From positions 1-50,058 of the IMG/VR virus record IMGVR_UViG_3300025313_000023: a DNA stretch of 50,058 bases, one strand, 5' to 3'. How positions within the stretch are numbered: position 1 is the first letter of the stretch; each line of letters starts with the position of its first letter. Below the pieces are notes generated by a model, which did no database searches, was not told the DNA's origin, and saw only the letters and a program-made list of their open reading frames with translations. This DNA is from a virus. This document shows, piece by piece, positions 38,718 to 47,038 of the stretch. Made by a program: the position numbers and the translations under genes.

Positions 38718-41153
38718 CTACGCTGCGACCGCCTTGCGCCGCTTGCGGGCCGCCTTCCGTTTGACGGGCGCCTTCGCCTCCGCCTTCGGCTTCTGGCCAT
38801 TGTTCAAGACGCCTTCAAGGACGATGGACAGCCCGACGGCCTCAGCCTCGGGCGGGATCGTCTCGATCTTGGGCACGATCGGCGCTGGCGGCATCGGCCG
38901 GACGGGAACTGCTTCTACGACCCTCCAAAGGCCAAGCCGGACGAGTCTCGTGACGTCGTCCGGATGGACGCTGGCGAACTTGTGAACTGGGTTGTTGCCG
39001 CCCCGATACATCCGGCCTTCGGCCCCGTGGTAGGTGACGGCGCCGCTCCGTGTGCCGACGAACTCCATCCTCACCCAGCCAGTCGATCCCTCGCGCACGG
39101 CCGTGGCCGGCAGGGGGAGATCAGTCCCTTCGACGGCCTGGCGTGCGACGTTCTGGTCCCCCTTACCGTCTCCGCAGCCTCCACCACATCCCATCGGATT
39201 CTCCTTCAGTTTGGACTTCGGACCCAGCCTGCCTTCGGCCAGGATACGGAGTTCGCTCTCAAGCATGTCGGGCAGGAGCGCCTCGCCTGCCTTGACATCG
39301 ACCGTGAAGCGGCCACGCGCTTCCGTTGGTTCCTTCGGCGCGACCTGTCGCACGAAAGGATACACCCGAAGGACCTCGGCGGAAAGTGCTGGCGTGACCG
39401 CGATAGCCTCCCATGCCCTCACTGTCTGGCCCAGGATGTCCTCGAGCGTCTCCTTCCAGTCGCTCTCGATGCGTCCGTGAATGAGGAGCGACACGACTGG
39501 ATCAGCGTAGCTCATCACGTCCGGCATGTCGCTCGCCGGCGCTCCCATTGGATAGCGGTCGTCTCGCATCCAGGGGTGATGCTCGTCCGTGGCAACATAC
39601 TTCTTCATGCGGGAGGCCGATTTGCTGTGCGCCCGGTAGAGGAAGAGCCTGTGGTCGCTGGCGCGTTTGGCCCGGAAGCCAACCGAGAGGCCGCGCGTCC
39701 AGAACTCAGCATCCTCACCCGGGGCGTAGTGCTGCTCGTAGCCGCCAGCGCGCTCCCACATCGATCGACGGAACATAGCCGCGGAGGGAACGCAGTTGGA
39801 GGGCGGGACAGTCGCTTTGGACTGGATCTTCCAGTCGAATGGCGGCGGCCAGTTGTACCACTCGACCCGCTGGTTCTCCTCGTAGTGGACCTCGAGGCCC
39901 GTGTAGACGATCCCGAGCCCTCGGTCCCGCTGCATCTCCTTCGTGCAGGCCTCGAGATAGCGGGAGGCAAGGCGGTCGTCTGCGTCGAGGCAGACGATCA
40001 GGGGGGACTTGGCTTCGGCGATGCCATTGTTCCTGGCAGCTGCCACGCCCTGATTGGCCTGCCAGATGTAACGGACCTTGGAATGATGCTCCGCCAGTCG
40101 GCGCCCGACCGCCTCGCTATCGTCCGTGGATCCATCGTCAACGATGATGATCTCAGACGCCGGCACTGTCTGGGCCAGGACGCTCTCGACGCATTCGATC
40201 AGATAACGGCCGTAGTTGAAGCACGGGATGATGACCGCGACGGCCTCGCCCTTCTCGAAGGCCAGGCGAGCGGCATACGCCGCCCGATAGATTTCGGCAT
40301 AGCGCGCGGCGACCCGATCCCAGGTGAATTCCCTCGCCCTCTCCCGAGCGTTGTGGCCCAAATCCCGACGTCGGGAAGCGACCCAGTCCACCGCGGCGTT
40401 CAGGCCCTCGATGTCCCCCGGCTGGACAAGGAAGCCGTCGATCTCATGGCGCACGATGTCGGCCGTCCCGCCCCAGCGATAGCCGAGCACAGGCACGCCA
40501 GCCGCCATCGCCTCAAGCGTCCCGAGCCCAAAGGTCTCCCGTGTCGTCGCCAAGTAGATGTCGGCCTTGGCGACCATGCTCATCATCTCGTTCCACGGTA
40601 TGGAACCCGTCACCCACATATTTCCCGGGATGTCGGCCGCGCTGTGCGGAGCGAAGGTCGAGATCACCTGCCGACCGCGGCGGGCCAGCTCGAGCGCCGG
40701 TGTCGGATCGCAGACATCCTGCGCCCGGTTCTTGTTCCAGAGGATGTAGCCTCCGTTCACGTCCTCGACGAAGCGCTCGGCTTCGATCCCGTGGGGAACG
40801 ACATCTGGGCTGATACGCATGTCCCGCTTGAAGGGCTCGGCGACCCATTCGCTCGGGACCGTCACCCTGAAGGCCTGTCGGGTGGCCTCGATGATGGAGG
40901 CGTTAGCCTGCTGGTGCCAGCTGGCATATTGAGCATGATGAATATCCTGGAAATATAAGCCGTGGCACCCGAGGACGTCCACCCTCGGCATGTTGCCCTG
41001 CTGCGTATGGCAGAAGATCAAATCGGCCTCGTCTGGATTGTCAGTTACCTCAATGCCGACCTGCGGGAGATACCGATACTGTGCATGGACAACCCGCCCG
41101 ATGCCGCTCGACAACTGGCTCCCACTCGGCGATGGCCAGATGCAAACCCTCAC
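38718..41153 (-). CDS. Dual glycosyltransferase (GT4-like plus GT2)
   Basis: 811 aa from GTG 41153. Residues 1-300 form a GT4/GT1-type transferase (SSGIGRVVHAQYRYLPQVGI, VPSEWVAEPFKR, TRETFGLGTLEAMAAGVPVL with its conserved E-x7-E). Residues about 312-540 form a GT2 domain (AVIIPCFNYGRYLIECVESV, IIIVDDGSTDDSE, VCLDADDR). Later parts include a Cys-rich GCGGGCGDG loop, a module with RMYRGGNNPVHKFASVHPDD and a very basic C-terminus (KRKAARKRRKAVAA). Two GTs in one chain could build a disaccharide on a virion protein. Confidence 0.8.
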   Translation of the reverse strand: MRVCIWPSPSGSQLSSGIGRVVHAQYRYLPQVGIEVTDNPDEADLIFCHTQQGNMPRVDVLGCHGLYFQDIHHAQYASWHQQANASIIEATRQAFRVTVPSEWVAEPFKRDMRISPDVVPHGIEAERFVEDVNGGYILWNKNRAQDVCDPTPALELARRGRQVISTFAPHSAADIPGNMWVTGSIPWNEMMSMVAKADIYLATTRETFGLGTLEAMAAGVPVLGYRWGGTADIVRHEIDGFLVQPGDIEGLNAAVDWVASRRRDLGHNARERAREFTWDRVAARYAEIYRAAYAARLAFEKGEAVAVIIPCFNYGRYLIECVESVLAQTVPASEIIIVDDGSTDDSEAVGRRLAEHHSKVRYIWQANQGVAAARNNGIAEAKSPLIVCLDADDRLASRYLEACTKEMQRDRGLGIVYTGLEVHYEENQRVEWYNWPPPFDWKIQSKATVPPSNCVPSAAMFRRSMWERAGGYEQHYAPGEDAEFWTRGLSVGFRAKRASDHRLFLYRAHSKSASRMKKYVATDEHHPWMRDDRYPMGAPASDMPDVMSYADPVVSLLIHGRIESDWKETLEDILGQTVRAWEAIAVTPALSAEVLRVYPFVRQVAPKEPTEARGRFTVDVKAGEALLPDMLESELRILAEGRLGPKSKLKENPMGCGGGCGDGKGDQNVARQAVEGTDLPLPATAVREGSTGWVRMEFVGTRSGAVTYHGAEGRMYRGGNNPVHKFASVHPDDVTRLVRLGLWRVVEAVPVRPMPPAPIVPKIETIPPEAEAVGLSIVLEGVLNNGQKPKAEAKAPVKRKAARKRRKAVAA

Positions 41154-41163
41154 GCTTCACCAG

Positions 41164-41178
41164 CGATTGTGCTATATT
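41164..41178 (+). promoter_or_regulatory. Extended -10 promoter of antisense HNH gene
   Basis: CGATTGTGC-TATATT: TG-C plus -10 TATATT at 41173-41178, start expected near 41185, only about 10 nt before the ATG. No -35. Shares CGATTGTGC with the portal promoter and the early promoter. Confidence 0.5.
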
Positions 41179-41194
41179 TACATGGGCGATAGAC

Positions 41195-41884
41195 ATGAGA
41201 CGGGGAAGGATCGTCGAGTGTGCAAGGTGTCGAAGAGTGCGTCGGAATAATGGCCACGGACTGTGTTCCTCCTGTTTCGCGGCTTGGAATCGAAAACGGA
41301 CGACGCCGGGCTTCGTCTGTGGGCGATGCCATAGGGCGGGCCACCATGAAGCCAGAGGCCTTTGTGTCTCCTGCTACCGATCTGTTTATCAGACCGCTCA
41401 TCTTGCGCAGCATGCGAGCTATGAGCGCCAACGAAGGCGCGAGCAGAGTGCCCATATCAGGGAGCTTGAGAAGCGCCGGGCCAGAACCGATAGCCGCCGC
41501 GCCTGGAAGAAGGCTTACGGTCGCGCGTATTACGTGATCAACAAGACGCGGCTTCAGGCCTACAATCGTGCCTGGCTCCGCGCGCATCGTGAACAGATGA
41601 ACCACTACTCCGCGGTATATAGCACGCGAAAGCTCGGCTTGCCTCATACCCTTTCCATCTCTGAATGGAATGCCATCCTCGATCACTTTGATCACCGTTG
41701 CGCCTACTGTGGCAGGAAGGCTCGCAGGCTCTGTCGCGAGCACGCAATCCCAGTCAGCCGAGGTGGCGGCTATACGGCCGATAACATCGTGCCCGCGTGC
41801 GGATCCTGCAATTCGAGGAAGCATAACAAGACGCCAGAAGAGTTCGCCGCGTATCTCAAACTCCATCCTGAACCATTTGGCTAG
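41195..41884 (+). CDS. HNH homing endonuclease with zinc fingers, antisense to operon
   Basis: 229 aa from ATG 41195. Two zinc fingers (CARCRRVRRNNGHGLCSSC and CGRCHRAGHHEARGLCVSC, residues 9-60), a basic helical linker, and an HNH domain (CAYCG, EHAIPVSRGGGY, NIVPACGSCNSRK, about 177-215). It is the only rightward gene in a 22-kb leftward block and has its own promoter, as expected for a mobile endonuclease inserted between two operon genes. Confidence 0.85.
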   Translation: MRRGRIVECARCRRVRRNNGHGLCSSCFAAWNRKRTTPGFVCGRCHRAGHHEARGLCVSCYRSVYQTAHLAQHASYERQRRREQSAHIRELEKRRARTDSRRAWKKAYGRAYYVINKTRLQAYNRAWLRAHREQMNHYSAVYSTRKLGLPHTLSISEWNAILDHFDHRCAYCGRKARRLCREHAIPVSRGGGYTADNIVPACGSCNSRKHNKTPEEFAAYLKLHPEPFG

Positions 41885-41889
41885 CTTGC

Positions 41890-42474
41890 TCACAGGAAGA
41901 GTCCCGATCCAGCGGGGCCAGCGCCGCGCTTGAAGGCCGCCGTGATGGATACGATGCCGACAGCCTCCCAGTCGGGGTCGGTCTCAATCAGGTCTCGGAC
42001 AACACCCTTCACGTCGCCCCAGGGAGCGTTGTCATAGTCATGGAAAACGAGGAAGCCGCCCGTCCGGATGTGCTGGCCCCACGCCCGCACGTCGCCCGAG
42101 CAGCCTTCGTAGGAGTGATCCCCGTCGATGAAAACGAGGTCGACTGGCCCGCCTTCCCATGTGCGCCCGACCTCCTTCGAGTCTCCGTGGATCTGGATGT
42201 GCCGCCCGAGGCCCCACAGCCCGGCGGCCTCAAGGGCATTTCGCTCGCTCTGGAGACCCCCTAGCGGGGACGCATCGGCCTGTATATCTACTGTAATCAC
42301 GTTCAGATCGTCCCGGGCTTCTAGGAATGCTAGGCAGGAGGTTCCCGCCCCCGCCCCGATGTTCACGATCTTGGCCCGCGGCGGCAGTTGGCGGGCCAAG
42401 TCCTGCAGGAACTCGACCTCTCCGTCCAGCAGATAATGGAACGCTGCCCGAACGTCCTGGGCGGCATGGCTCAT
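41890..42474 (-). CDS. SAM methyltransferase (Methyltransf_24 type)
   Basis: 194 aa from ATG 42474 (ATGA overlap). KIVNIGAGAGTSCLAFLE is the SAM site, VITVDIQADA the acidic strand end, VDLVFIDGDHSYEG the family-typical motif. Such enzymes often methylate sugars. It is coupled to the FkbM gene. Confidence 0.8.
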   Translation of the reverse strand: MSHAAQDVRAAFHYLLDGEVEFLQDLARQLPPRAKIVNIGAGAGTSCLAFLEARDDLNVITVDIQADASPLGGLQSERNALEAAGLWGLGRHIQIHGDSKEVGRTWEGGPVDLVFIDGDHSYEGCSGDVRAWGQHIRTGGFLVFHDYDNAPWGDVKGVVRDLIETDPDWEAVGIVSITAAFKRGAGPAGSGLFL

Positions 42475-43184
42475 GGATTTCTCTCCTTCGGGAAGAGTAG
42501 CCAATTGTTCGGGTTGCCACCGTCGAGAACCAGATGATCATAGCCCCAGACCTCGATCAGGTCGGCCACGTCCTGCATGGAGTGGGCACGCCAGGCAAGC
42601 GCGTGATTGACCTCCGAGATGATGAACGGCCTATGTTCCTTCACGATCTCTGCCGCGCCCACCAGCGCCTCCAGGTCCCAGCCGTCCACGTCCGTCTTGA
42701 TCAGATCGACGCGCGGCCAATGCTGGCAGATGGCGTCGATCGTCGTGAAAGTGTAGCGCCCTGGCGTCCGGCCTTGGTCAGCGCCCCTGCCCGTTAGCCA
42801 GAGCGTCTCATCGGCCACTCCCTGAACTGCTCCGACCGCCATCTGCAGGACCGTCGGCTCTATCATCTTCCATCCGCCAGCGACCGCCATGATGTTGTGC
42901 CAGATGTTCACCCGCAGCTTGGCCGCCGTATGCACCGATGCCTCGACGCCGACGACATGGCCATCATGGGCCAGCCGCGAGAGGAGGATCGTGTAGTAGC
43001 CGACGTGGGCACCGACATCGAGGCACCACCAATCAGGCTTGACGTGATCGGCCATCCAACGCTCGGTCTCGCGCTCGGCCGTCTGGTAGGTCCCGTTCTC
43101 AGCGTATTCCGGATAGAAGTCGATCAGTTCCGTCATGCGTCCGTCGGCTGCCATCCGTTGAATGATCAGCGCGGGGAGCGTCAT
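42471..43184 (-). CDS. FkbM-family methyltransferase
   Basis: 237 aa from ATG 43184 (ATGA overlap). WWCLDVGAHVGYYTILLSRL (SAM motif I), VVGVEASVHTAAKLRVNI, and DLIKTDVDGWDLEALVGA near 185-200 are FkbM hallmarks. The family O-methylates hydroxyls of sugars or small molecules. Confidence 0.85.
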   Translation of the reverse strand: MTLPALIIQRMAADGRMTELIDFYPEYAENGTYQTAERETERWMADHVKPDWWCLDVGAHVGYYTILLSRLAHDGHVVGVEASVHTAAKLRVNIWHNIMAVAGGWKMIEPTVLQMAVGAVQGVADETLWLTGRGADQGRTPGRYTFTTIDAICQHWPRVDLIKTDVDGWDLEALVGAAEIVKEHRPFIISEVNHALAWRAHSMQDVADLIEVWGYDHLVLDGGNPNNWLLFPKERNP

Positions 43185-43723
43185 GCCCACGGTTCCTTCC
43201 CGGGCGGGCACTGGTAGCCACGGACGAGAACCATCTTCATCTGCTCATCCTTCTTGTCATGCCATCGGAAGTCGAATGGCTCGAAATCCCCGCGGCACCA
43301 GGCGCTTCGATGGATCTCGGTCTCATAGCCGCCAACGGCGAACTGGGGCACCCCCACGGGAAACACCGCCATCAGGACGTGACAGCGATGGACGGCCTCA
43401 TGCAGGAGATCAAGGCCATCGCTCTTGGTGAGGTGTTCTAGGAAATCGCCGAAGATCACCACGTCGGTCAGATAATCTCTCGACCTGGCAAAGAATCCCT
43501 GCGCCCACTCCTGAAAGACATGGTCGTAGATGCTGCGGAGATTGAACTGCTCGACGTAGTCGGGCTCGACCTCGACGGCGCTGACGACGGCCCCGGGCTT
43601 GACCGCCTTGATCATCCGCCCGTACTTCCCAGATCCGGCGCCGAAGTCAAGGAACCGGAGGTAGGGCCAAGAGGCGATCATGTCAGCGATCTCGGCATCG
43701 AAGGCAGTGGAACTGCTCGGCAT
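43181..43723 (-). CDS. SAM methyltransferase, 180 aa
   Basis: RFLDFGAGSGKYGRMIKAV (motif I), VSAVEVEPDYVEQF (motif II) and DVVIFGDFLEHLTKSDGLDLL are class I methyltransferase motifs. Short and compact. 1-bp overlap upstream, 4-bp downstream. Confidence 0.8.
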   Translation of the reverse strand: MPSSSTAFDAEIADMIASWPYLRFLDFGAGSGKYGRMIKAVKPGAVVSAVEVEPDYVEQFNLRSIYDHVFQEWAQGFFARSRDYLTDVVIFGDFLEHLTKSDGLDLLHEAVHRCHVLMAVFPVGVPQFAVGGYETEIHRSAWCRGDFEPFDFRWHDKKDEQMKMVLVRGYQCPPGKEPWA

Positions 43724-44595
43724 CAGAGGACCACCACGCCCGCCATCATCTTGGCGATGATCTCATCCCAGTCAGGCGGCCCGAGACCTTCGAAGATCAG
43801 ATGCTGGTTCGCTCGGTCGCCGGCGGCCCGCACCGTCTCAAGCAGGGCGGGATAATTGTTGGCATCCCCGACCCCGATGTCATGCACGCCATACTTCTCC
43901 CGCCAGAAGGTCGCCGCCGCCTCTATTGCGTGACCTGCCCGGTCCGCTCGCTCATTCGTGACCGGGTCGCTGGCCGGCCGGAAGCCGTGCCGATAGTACG
44001 CCTGCTTCCCTATGATGGCAACGCTCGGCCTCTTGAGCAGGACCCGGACGCGGTGCTGATACTCCACCTCTGTGAAGTAGGTCAGCGGTGCCGTCGGAAG
44101 GCTGTCCGGAAGGCCAGCGTCCAGAACGACATCCCACGGAATGAACAGCGAATTCCCGTCTAGCCAGCCCATCTCAAGCGTGTCGCCCACGCGCTCCTGG
44201 ATCTGGCCCGGCATGTCCTCATAGTTGTGGGAGCTGCTGTTGAAGGTGGCGACCCCAAAGCCGGTCTCGAGCTGGGCCCGGTCAAGTTCGCCAAGAAGGT
44301 CGGCGCTCTCGGCCGTGAATTCCAGGTCGTCATCGCAGGAGCAGAGATAGGCAGGCTCCATGCCCTCCCGCATTGCGTAGAGCGCGGCGATCGCCCGACA
44401 TGCATAGCTGTTGTTGATCGGCGAGACGAGAGAGGCGAACTCGCTCATGGACGATAGATCCTCGATCTCGCTCCTGATCGGACCACACAGGACGAGCTCA
44501 CAGCGGCCGCGGATGCGCCCGATGCTGTTGGCCATCGTCCGGGCGTGCTCGACGGAGCGATATGTGGAGGCCGTGAAGAGGATGTCGAGGCTCAT
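43723..44595 (-). CDS. GT-A glycosyltransferase-like protein
   Basis: 290 aa. DILFTASTYRSVEHARTMANS at the start, LVSPINNSYACRAIAALYAMREG and a metal-site triad YLCSCDDDLEF (about 83-93) suit GT2-type glycosyltransferases. ATGA-coupled to the gene upstream. Donor and acceptor unknown. Confidence 0.7.
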   Translation of the reverse strand: MSLDILFTASTYRSVEHARTMANSIGRIRGRCELVLCGPIRSEIEDLSSMSEFASLVSPINNSYACRAIAALYAMREGMEPAYLCSCDDDLEFTAESADLLGELDRAQLETGFGVATFNSSSHNYEDMPGQIQERVGDTLEMGWLDGNSLFIPWDVVLDAGLPDSLPTAPLTYFTEVEYQHRVRVLLKRPSVAIIGKQAYYRHGFRPASDPVTNERADRAGHAIEAAATFWREKYGVHDIGVGDANNYPALLETVRAAGDRANQHLIFEGLGPPDWDEIIAKMMAGVVVL

Positions 44596-45332
44596 GCCGG
44601 TTCGACCATGCTAGGTTCGATCAGCCCGAGCTTGAGGAGTTCAGCGGTATCGGCCGCCGTGAGCTGGACTGGCGGATACTGCCAAAGGCCCTTCACGCTC
44701 GCCCGGCCCTGGCGGATCCCGATGACGTAGCGCACCGGGGCCTGGCGCGTTCCGAGGACTTCGAAGCGATCATCATTGGCAATCTCTGCGCTTCCTCGCC
44801 CTTCGAACATCCACGGAGACTCGCCCGGCCGCAGGACTTCCAACAGGATGTCGCGCTTCCAGATCGCCGCTTGCAGGCTCACCTTGTAGGGTGCCGTCGC
44901 CGGTGCCTTGATGATGTCCAGGAAGGCGAGGTACGCAACGTCCACAGCCCCCCGCTCGTTCGCTCGGTCGAGCGTCAGGTCAAGGCGCAGAAGACGCGGC
45001 CGCTTCATCGCCCAGTCCGCCAGGACGTCGACGATCGGCCACGAAGCCTGGCGCATCAGCCAGTAATCCGAGAGCAGGAGAGCGAAGACATCGGCTGGCC
45101 TGTGCCCGCCCTTCAGCCATCCGATGAGAGCGTCCGACCAGCGATCAATGGGATAGTCGGCCTGCTCCCCAATGCTTAGGAAGGTCCACAGCGGCGGCAG
45201 GTCGAAGTCCGGTGGACTGAACCCCAGGACGGTGACCGGACGGTCCTGGCCGCCATGCTTACGGAAGAGATGCGCGCAGACCCGGACCGTCCATAGGTCC
45301 CGATCGCTCGTGAGCACGAAGGTTTCAAGCAT
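44592..45332 (-). CDS. Glycosyltransferase-like protein, 246 aa
   Basis: FVLTSDRDLWTVRVCAHLFRKH at the start, FALLLSDYWLMRQASWPIVDVLADWA, and KVSLQAAIWKRDILLEVLRPGESPWMFEGRG resemble a GT-A-like family found with glycan genes in phages and bacteria; the C-terminal 60 residues are a separate small domain. First full gene after the capsid gene, starting inside the 26-aa frame. Confidence 0.6.
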   Translation of the reverse strand: MLETFVLTSDRDLWTVRVCAHLFRKHGGQDRPVTVLGFSPPDFDLPPLWTFLSIGEQADYPIDRWSDALIGWLKGGHRPADVFALLLSDYWLMRQASWPIVDVLADWAMKRPRLLRLDLTLDRANERGAVDVAYLAFLDIIKAPATAPYKVSLQAAIWKRDILLEVLRPGESPWMFEGRGSAEIANDDRFEVLGTRQAPVRYVIGIRQGRASVKGLWQYPPVQLTAADTAELLKLGLIEPSMVEPA

Positions 45333-45405
45333 CGGGGAAGTTCAGCACGCCATCCGTCGACTCGTCGATGATGGCGTGCTTTCCGCGTGGGAGTTCGATT
45401 TCCAT
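45325..45405 (-). CDS. 26-residue leader-like peptide
   Basis: ATG 45405 follows AGGAGGA at correct spacing and encodes MEIELPRGKHAIIDESTDGV plus FPDA-type end, 26 residues; its stop overlaps the next gene's start. The N-terminal motif resembles the opening of AP2/HNH endonucleases, so it may be a remnant, or a coupling peptide for the glycan operon. Confidence 0.45.
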   Translation of the reverse strand: MEIELPRGKHAIIDESTDGVLNFPDA

Positions 45406-45408
45406 GGT

Positions 45409-45425
45409 GTCACTCCTCCTGTGAC
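45409..45425 (-). promoter_or_regulatory. Hairpin with the RBS in its loop
   Basis: On the minus strand GTCAC-AGGAGGA-GTGAC: a 5-bp stem whose 7-base loop is the ribosome site of the 26-aa ORF. Confidence 0.55.
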
Positions 45426-45436
45426 CCTCTGAAGTA

Positions 45437-45492
45437 GCTCGGGCAGGCGGGAGAGGTATCCCCGCTTTTCGGGTGCGACCCTAGCCCGAGCT
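45437..45492 (-). promoter_or_regulatory. Structured intergenic element after capsid gene
   Basis: AGCTCGGGC (45437-45445) and GCCCGAGCT (45484-45492) form a perfect 9-bp stem enclosing two smaller hairpins. Lies between capsid stop and the glycan genes; could attenuate read-through or stabilise capsid mRNA. Confidence 0.5.
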
Positions 45493-45516
45493 TGTTTCTC
45501 CGTCACGCCGATCCGA

Positions 45517-46980
45517 TCAGGCCGTCGGCGAGTAGTACGAAAGATCAAGCGCGTCTCGGTTGGTGCCTCCACCGTCGACGTAGTAGCTGTTGTCGGTGAA
45601 CGGGCTCCGCTCATGGCCGACGCTGCAGAACTTCACGTCGTCGATGCGCGCCGCGAGGTGCGGCGTCTCAAGGATGGTCCGCCACTCAGTCTTGGCGAGC
45701 AGCTGGACGCAGAAGTTCGTGGGCGGCTTGGCGTGCCAGAGGTAGCGCCCACCGTTGGTGGTGAAGTACGAGCCGGTGGGGGCGAGTACCTTGGCGGCAT
45801 CCATCGCCGCGCCGGGCCCGTCGTAGTTGAAGTATTCGAGGAAGCTGACGGGCCGGCCGCCGAGGACGGTCAGAGGGACGAAGTAGATGTCGCTCTGCTG
45901 GCAGGAGCCGACCAGCTCGGTCTCGGGGATCCCGTCGTCCAGCACGACCGGGAACTTCACACCGTCGACGAGCAGGTACTGGTTCGCCCGCATGTCGTCG
46001 CGCATCTCGTTCATGCGCCCGACATCGATATTACCCTGGACGTTCGTTCCGGCCACCGAGCATCGGTAGCTCTCATAGCTGCAGGGCCAGAACTCGGTGA
46101 TCTCCCAGAAGAGACCCCAGGTCATGGCGAAGACCCAGTTGACTGGCGAGAGGCCAGCGCGGTCGGCGATGTAACGGCGGTTGCGGACCACGTTCGTGAT
46201 CAGCCGCAGGAACTCGGTCTCGTTGCCGCTCAGGAACTTGTTGAAGGTCCGGACATCCGAATCGGCGGCCGGGCAGGCAACGCCGGTCTCGGCGTCACGA
46301 TAGCCGTCGTTGATCAGGATGTCGAGGCCGTAGGGCTCCTTGTAGCCCTGGTCGAGGTTGTTGGTCGGGTTGCCGGTGTAGAGCTGGTCGGCGAAGTCAC
46401 GACCCCACGCCACGGCCATCTCGAAGAGCGCCTTGGCGAGCTCGTTCCGGAGAGCTGCGTCCGGGCTTGCTCCGCCCGGCATCGTCGGGATCCAGAAGTT
46501 CATCCCGGCCGCCAGGGGATCGCCGATCAACTGCAGATCAGTGAAATCCGAGCGGTCACGGACGCGGCCGAAGCGGTCGAGTTCGAAGACCCGGCTCATG
46601 CGGCTGAAGCGGCCCCAGACGAAAGCATGCGTACACATCTTCATCAGGCCAGCGACGGGCGGGTCGATGCAGGGCCCGGTCGGCTCTTCTCCCGAGGAGG
46701 CCGTCACGCCCGTCATCAGGCCGTAGAGCGGATTGTCTGTGTTGGCCGTGCGGCTCGGCAGGAGGTCGAGCAGGCCGAGCTTCGGCATGACCATCGCGTT
46801 GATCACGTCGCGTTCGAGGCCGGGGAAGGAGAAGGCTCCCGCCTGTCCGTAGATCCCGCCGTGACCGTACACGGTCGTCGGTGTCGAGCTAACAGCCTTG
46901 TGACGCGCTCCGCCGGCCTGCGCGCCGATCTGGCCAATCAACTGTGCGGCGAGCTTCTGATAATCAATCGTTGCTTCCAC
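45517..46980 (-). CDS. Major capsid protein
   Basis: 487 aa from GTG 46980 (GGGAGGA upstream). Beta/alpha mix with VINAMVMPKLGLLDLLPSRT early and a C-terminal NFCVQLLAKTEWRTILETPHLAARI, as in large HK97-fold capsids. Directly after protease/scaffold gene and with its own promoter motif. Longer than the usual 300-400 aa, so it may have an inserted domain. Confidence 0.8.
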   Translation of the reverse strand: MEATIDYQKLAAQLIGQIGAQAGGARHKAVSSTPTTVYGHGGIYGQAGAFSFPGLERDVINAMVMPKLGLLDLLPSRTANTDNPLYGLMTGVTASSGEEPTGPCIDPPVAGLMKMCTHAFVWGRFSRMSRVFELDRFGRVRDRSDFTDLQLIGDPLAAGMNFWIPTMPGGASPDAALRNELAKALFEMAVAWGRDFADQLYTGNPTNNLDQGYKEPYGLDILINDGYRDAETGVACPAADSDVRTFNKFLSGNETEFLRLITNVVRNRRYIADRAGLSPVNWVFAMTWGLFWEITEFWPCSYESYRCSVAGTNVQGNIDVGRMNEMRDDMRANQYLLVDGVKFPVVLDDGIPETELVGSCQQSDIYFVPLTVLGGRPVSFLEYFNYDGPGAAMDAAKVLAPTGSYFTTNGGRYLWHAKPPTNFCVQLLAKTEWRTILETPHLAARIDDVKFCSVGHERSPFTDNSYYVDGGGTNRDALDLSYYSPTA

Positions 46981-47022
46981 GTTTCAGTCCTCCCAAAGCT
47001 GGGAATGAGTCCGGTTCGTCGG

Positions 47023-47033
47023 GATTATACAGC
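47023..47033 (-). promoter_or_regulatory. Late promoter element upstream of capsid gene
   Basis: GCTGTATAATC on the minus strand, identical to the element before the tail tube gene; perfect -10 TATAAT at 47024-47029, weak -35. Confidence 0.55.
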
Positions 47034-47038
47034 GATTC

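Noticed and set aside
38664-40958. 764-residue frame opposite the dual glycosyltransferase
   Set aside because: High-GC shadow; the leftward frame has strong GT motifs.
41150-41893. 247-residue frame antisense to the HNH gene
   Set aside because: The opposite strand encodes a clear zinc-finger/HNH protein with promoter; the antisense frame has no motif.
45437-45492. tRNA-like fold
   Set aside because: Only about 56 nt, no anticodon arm and no normal T loop, despite a 9-bp closing stem.
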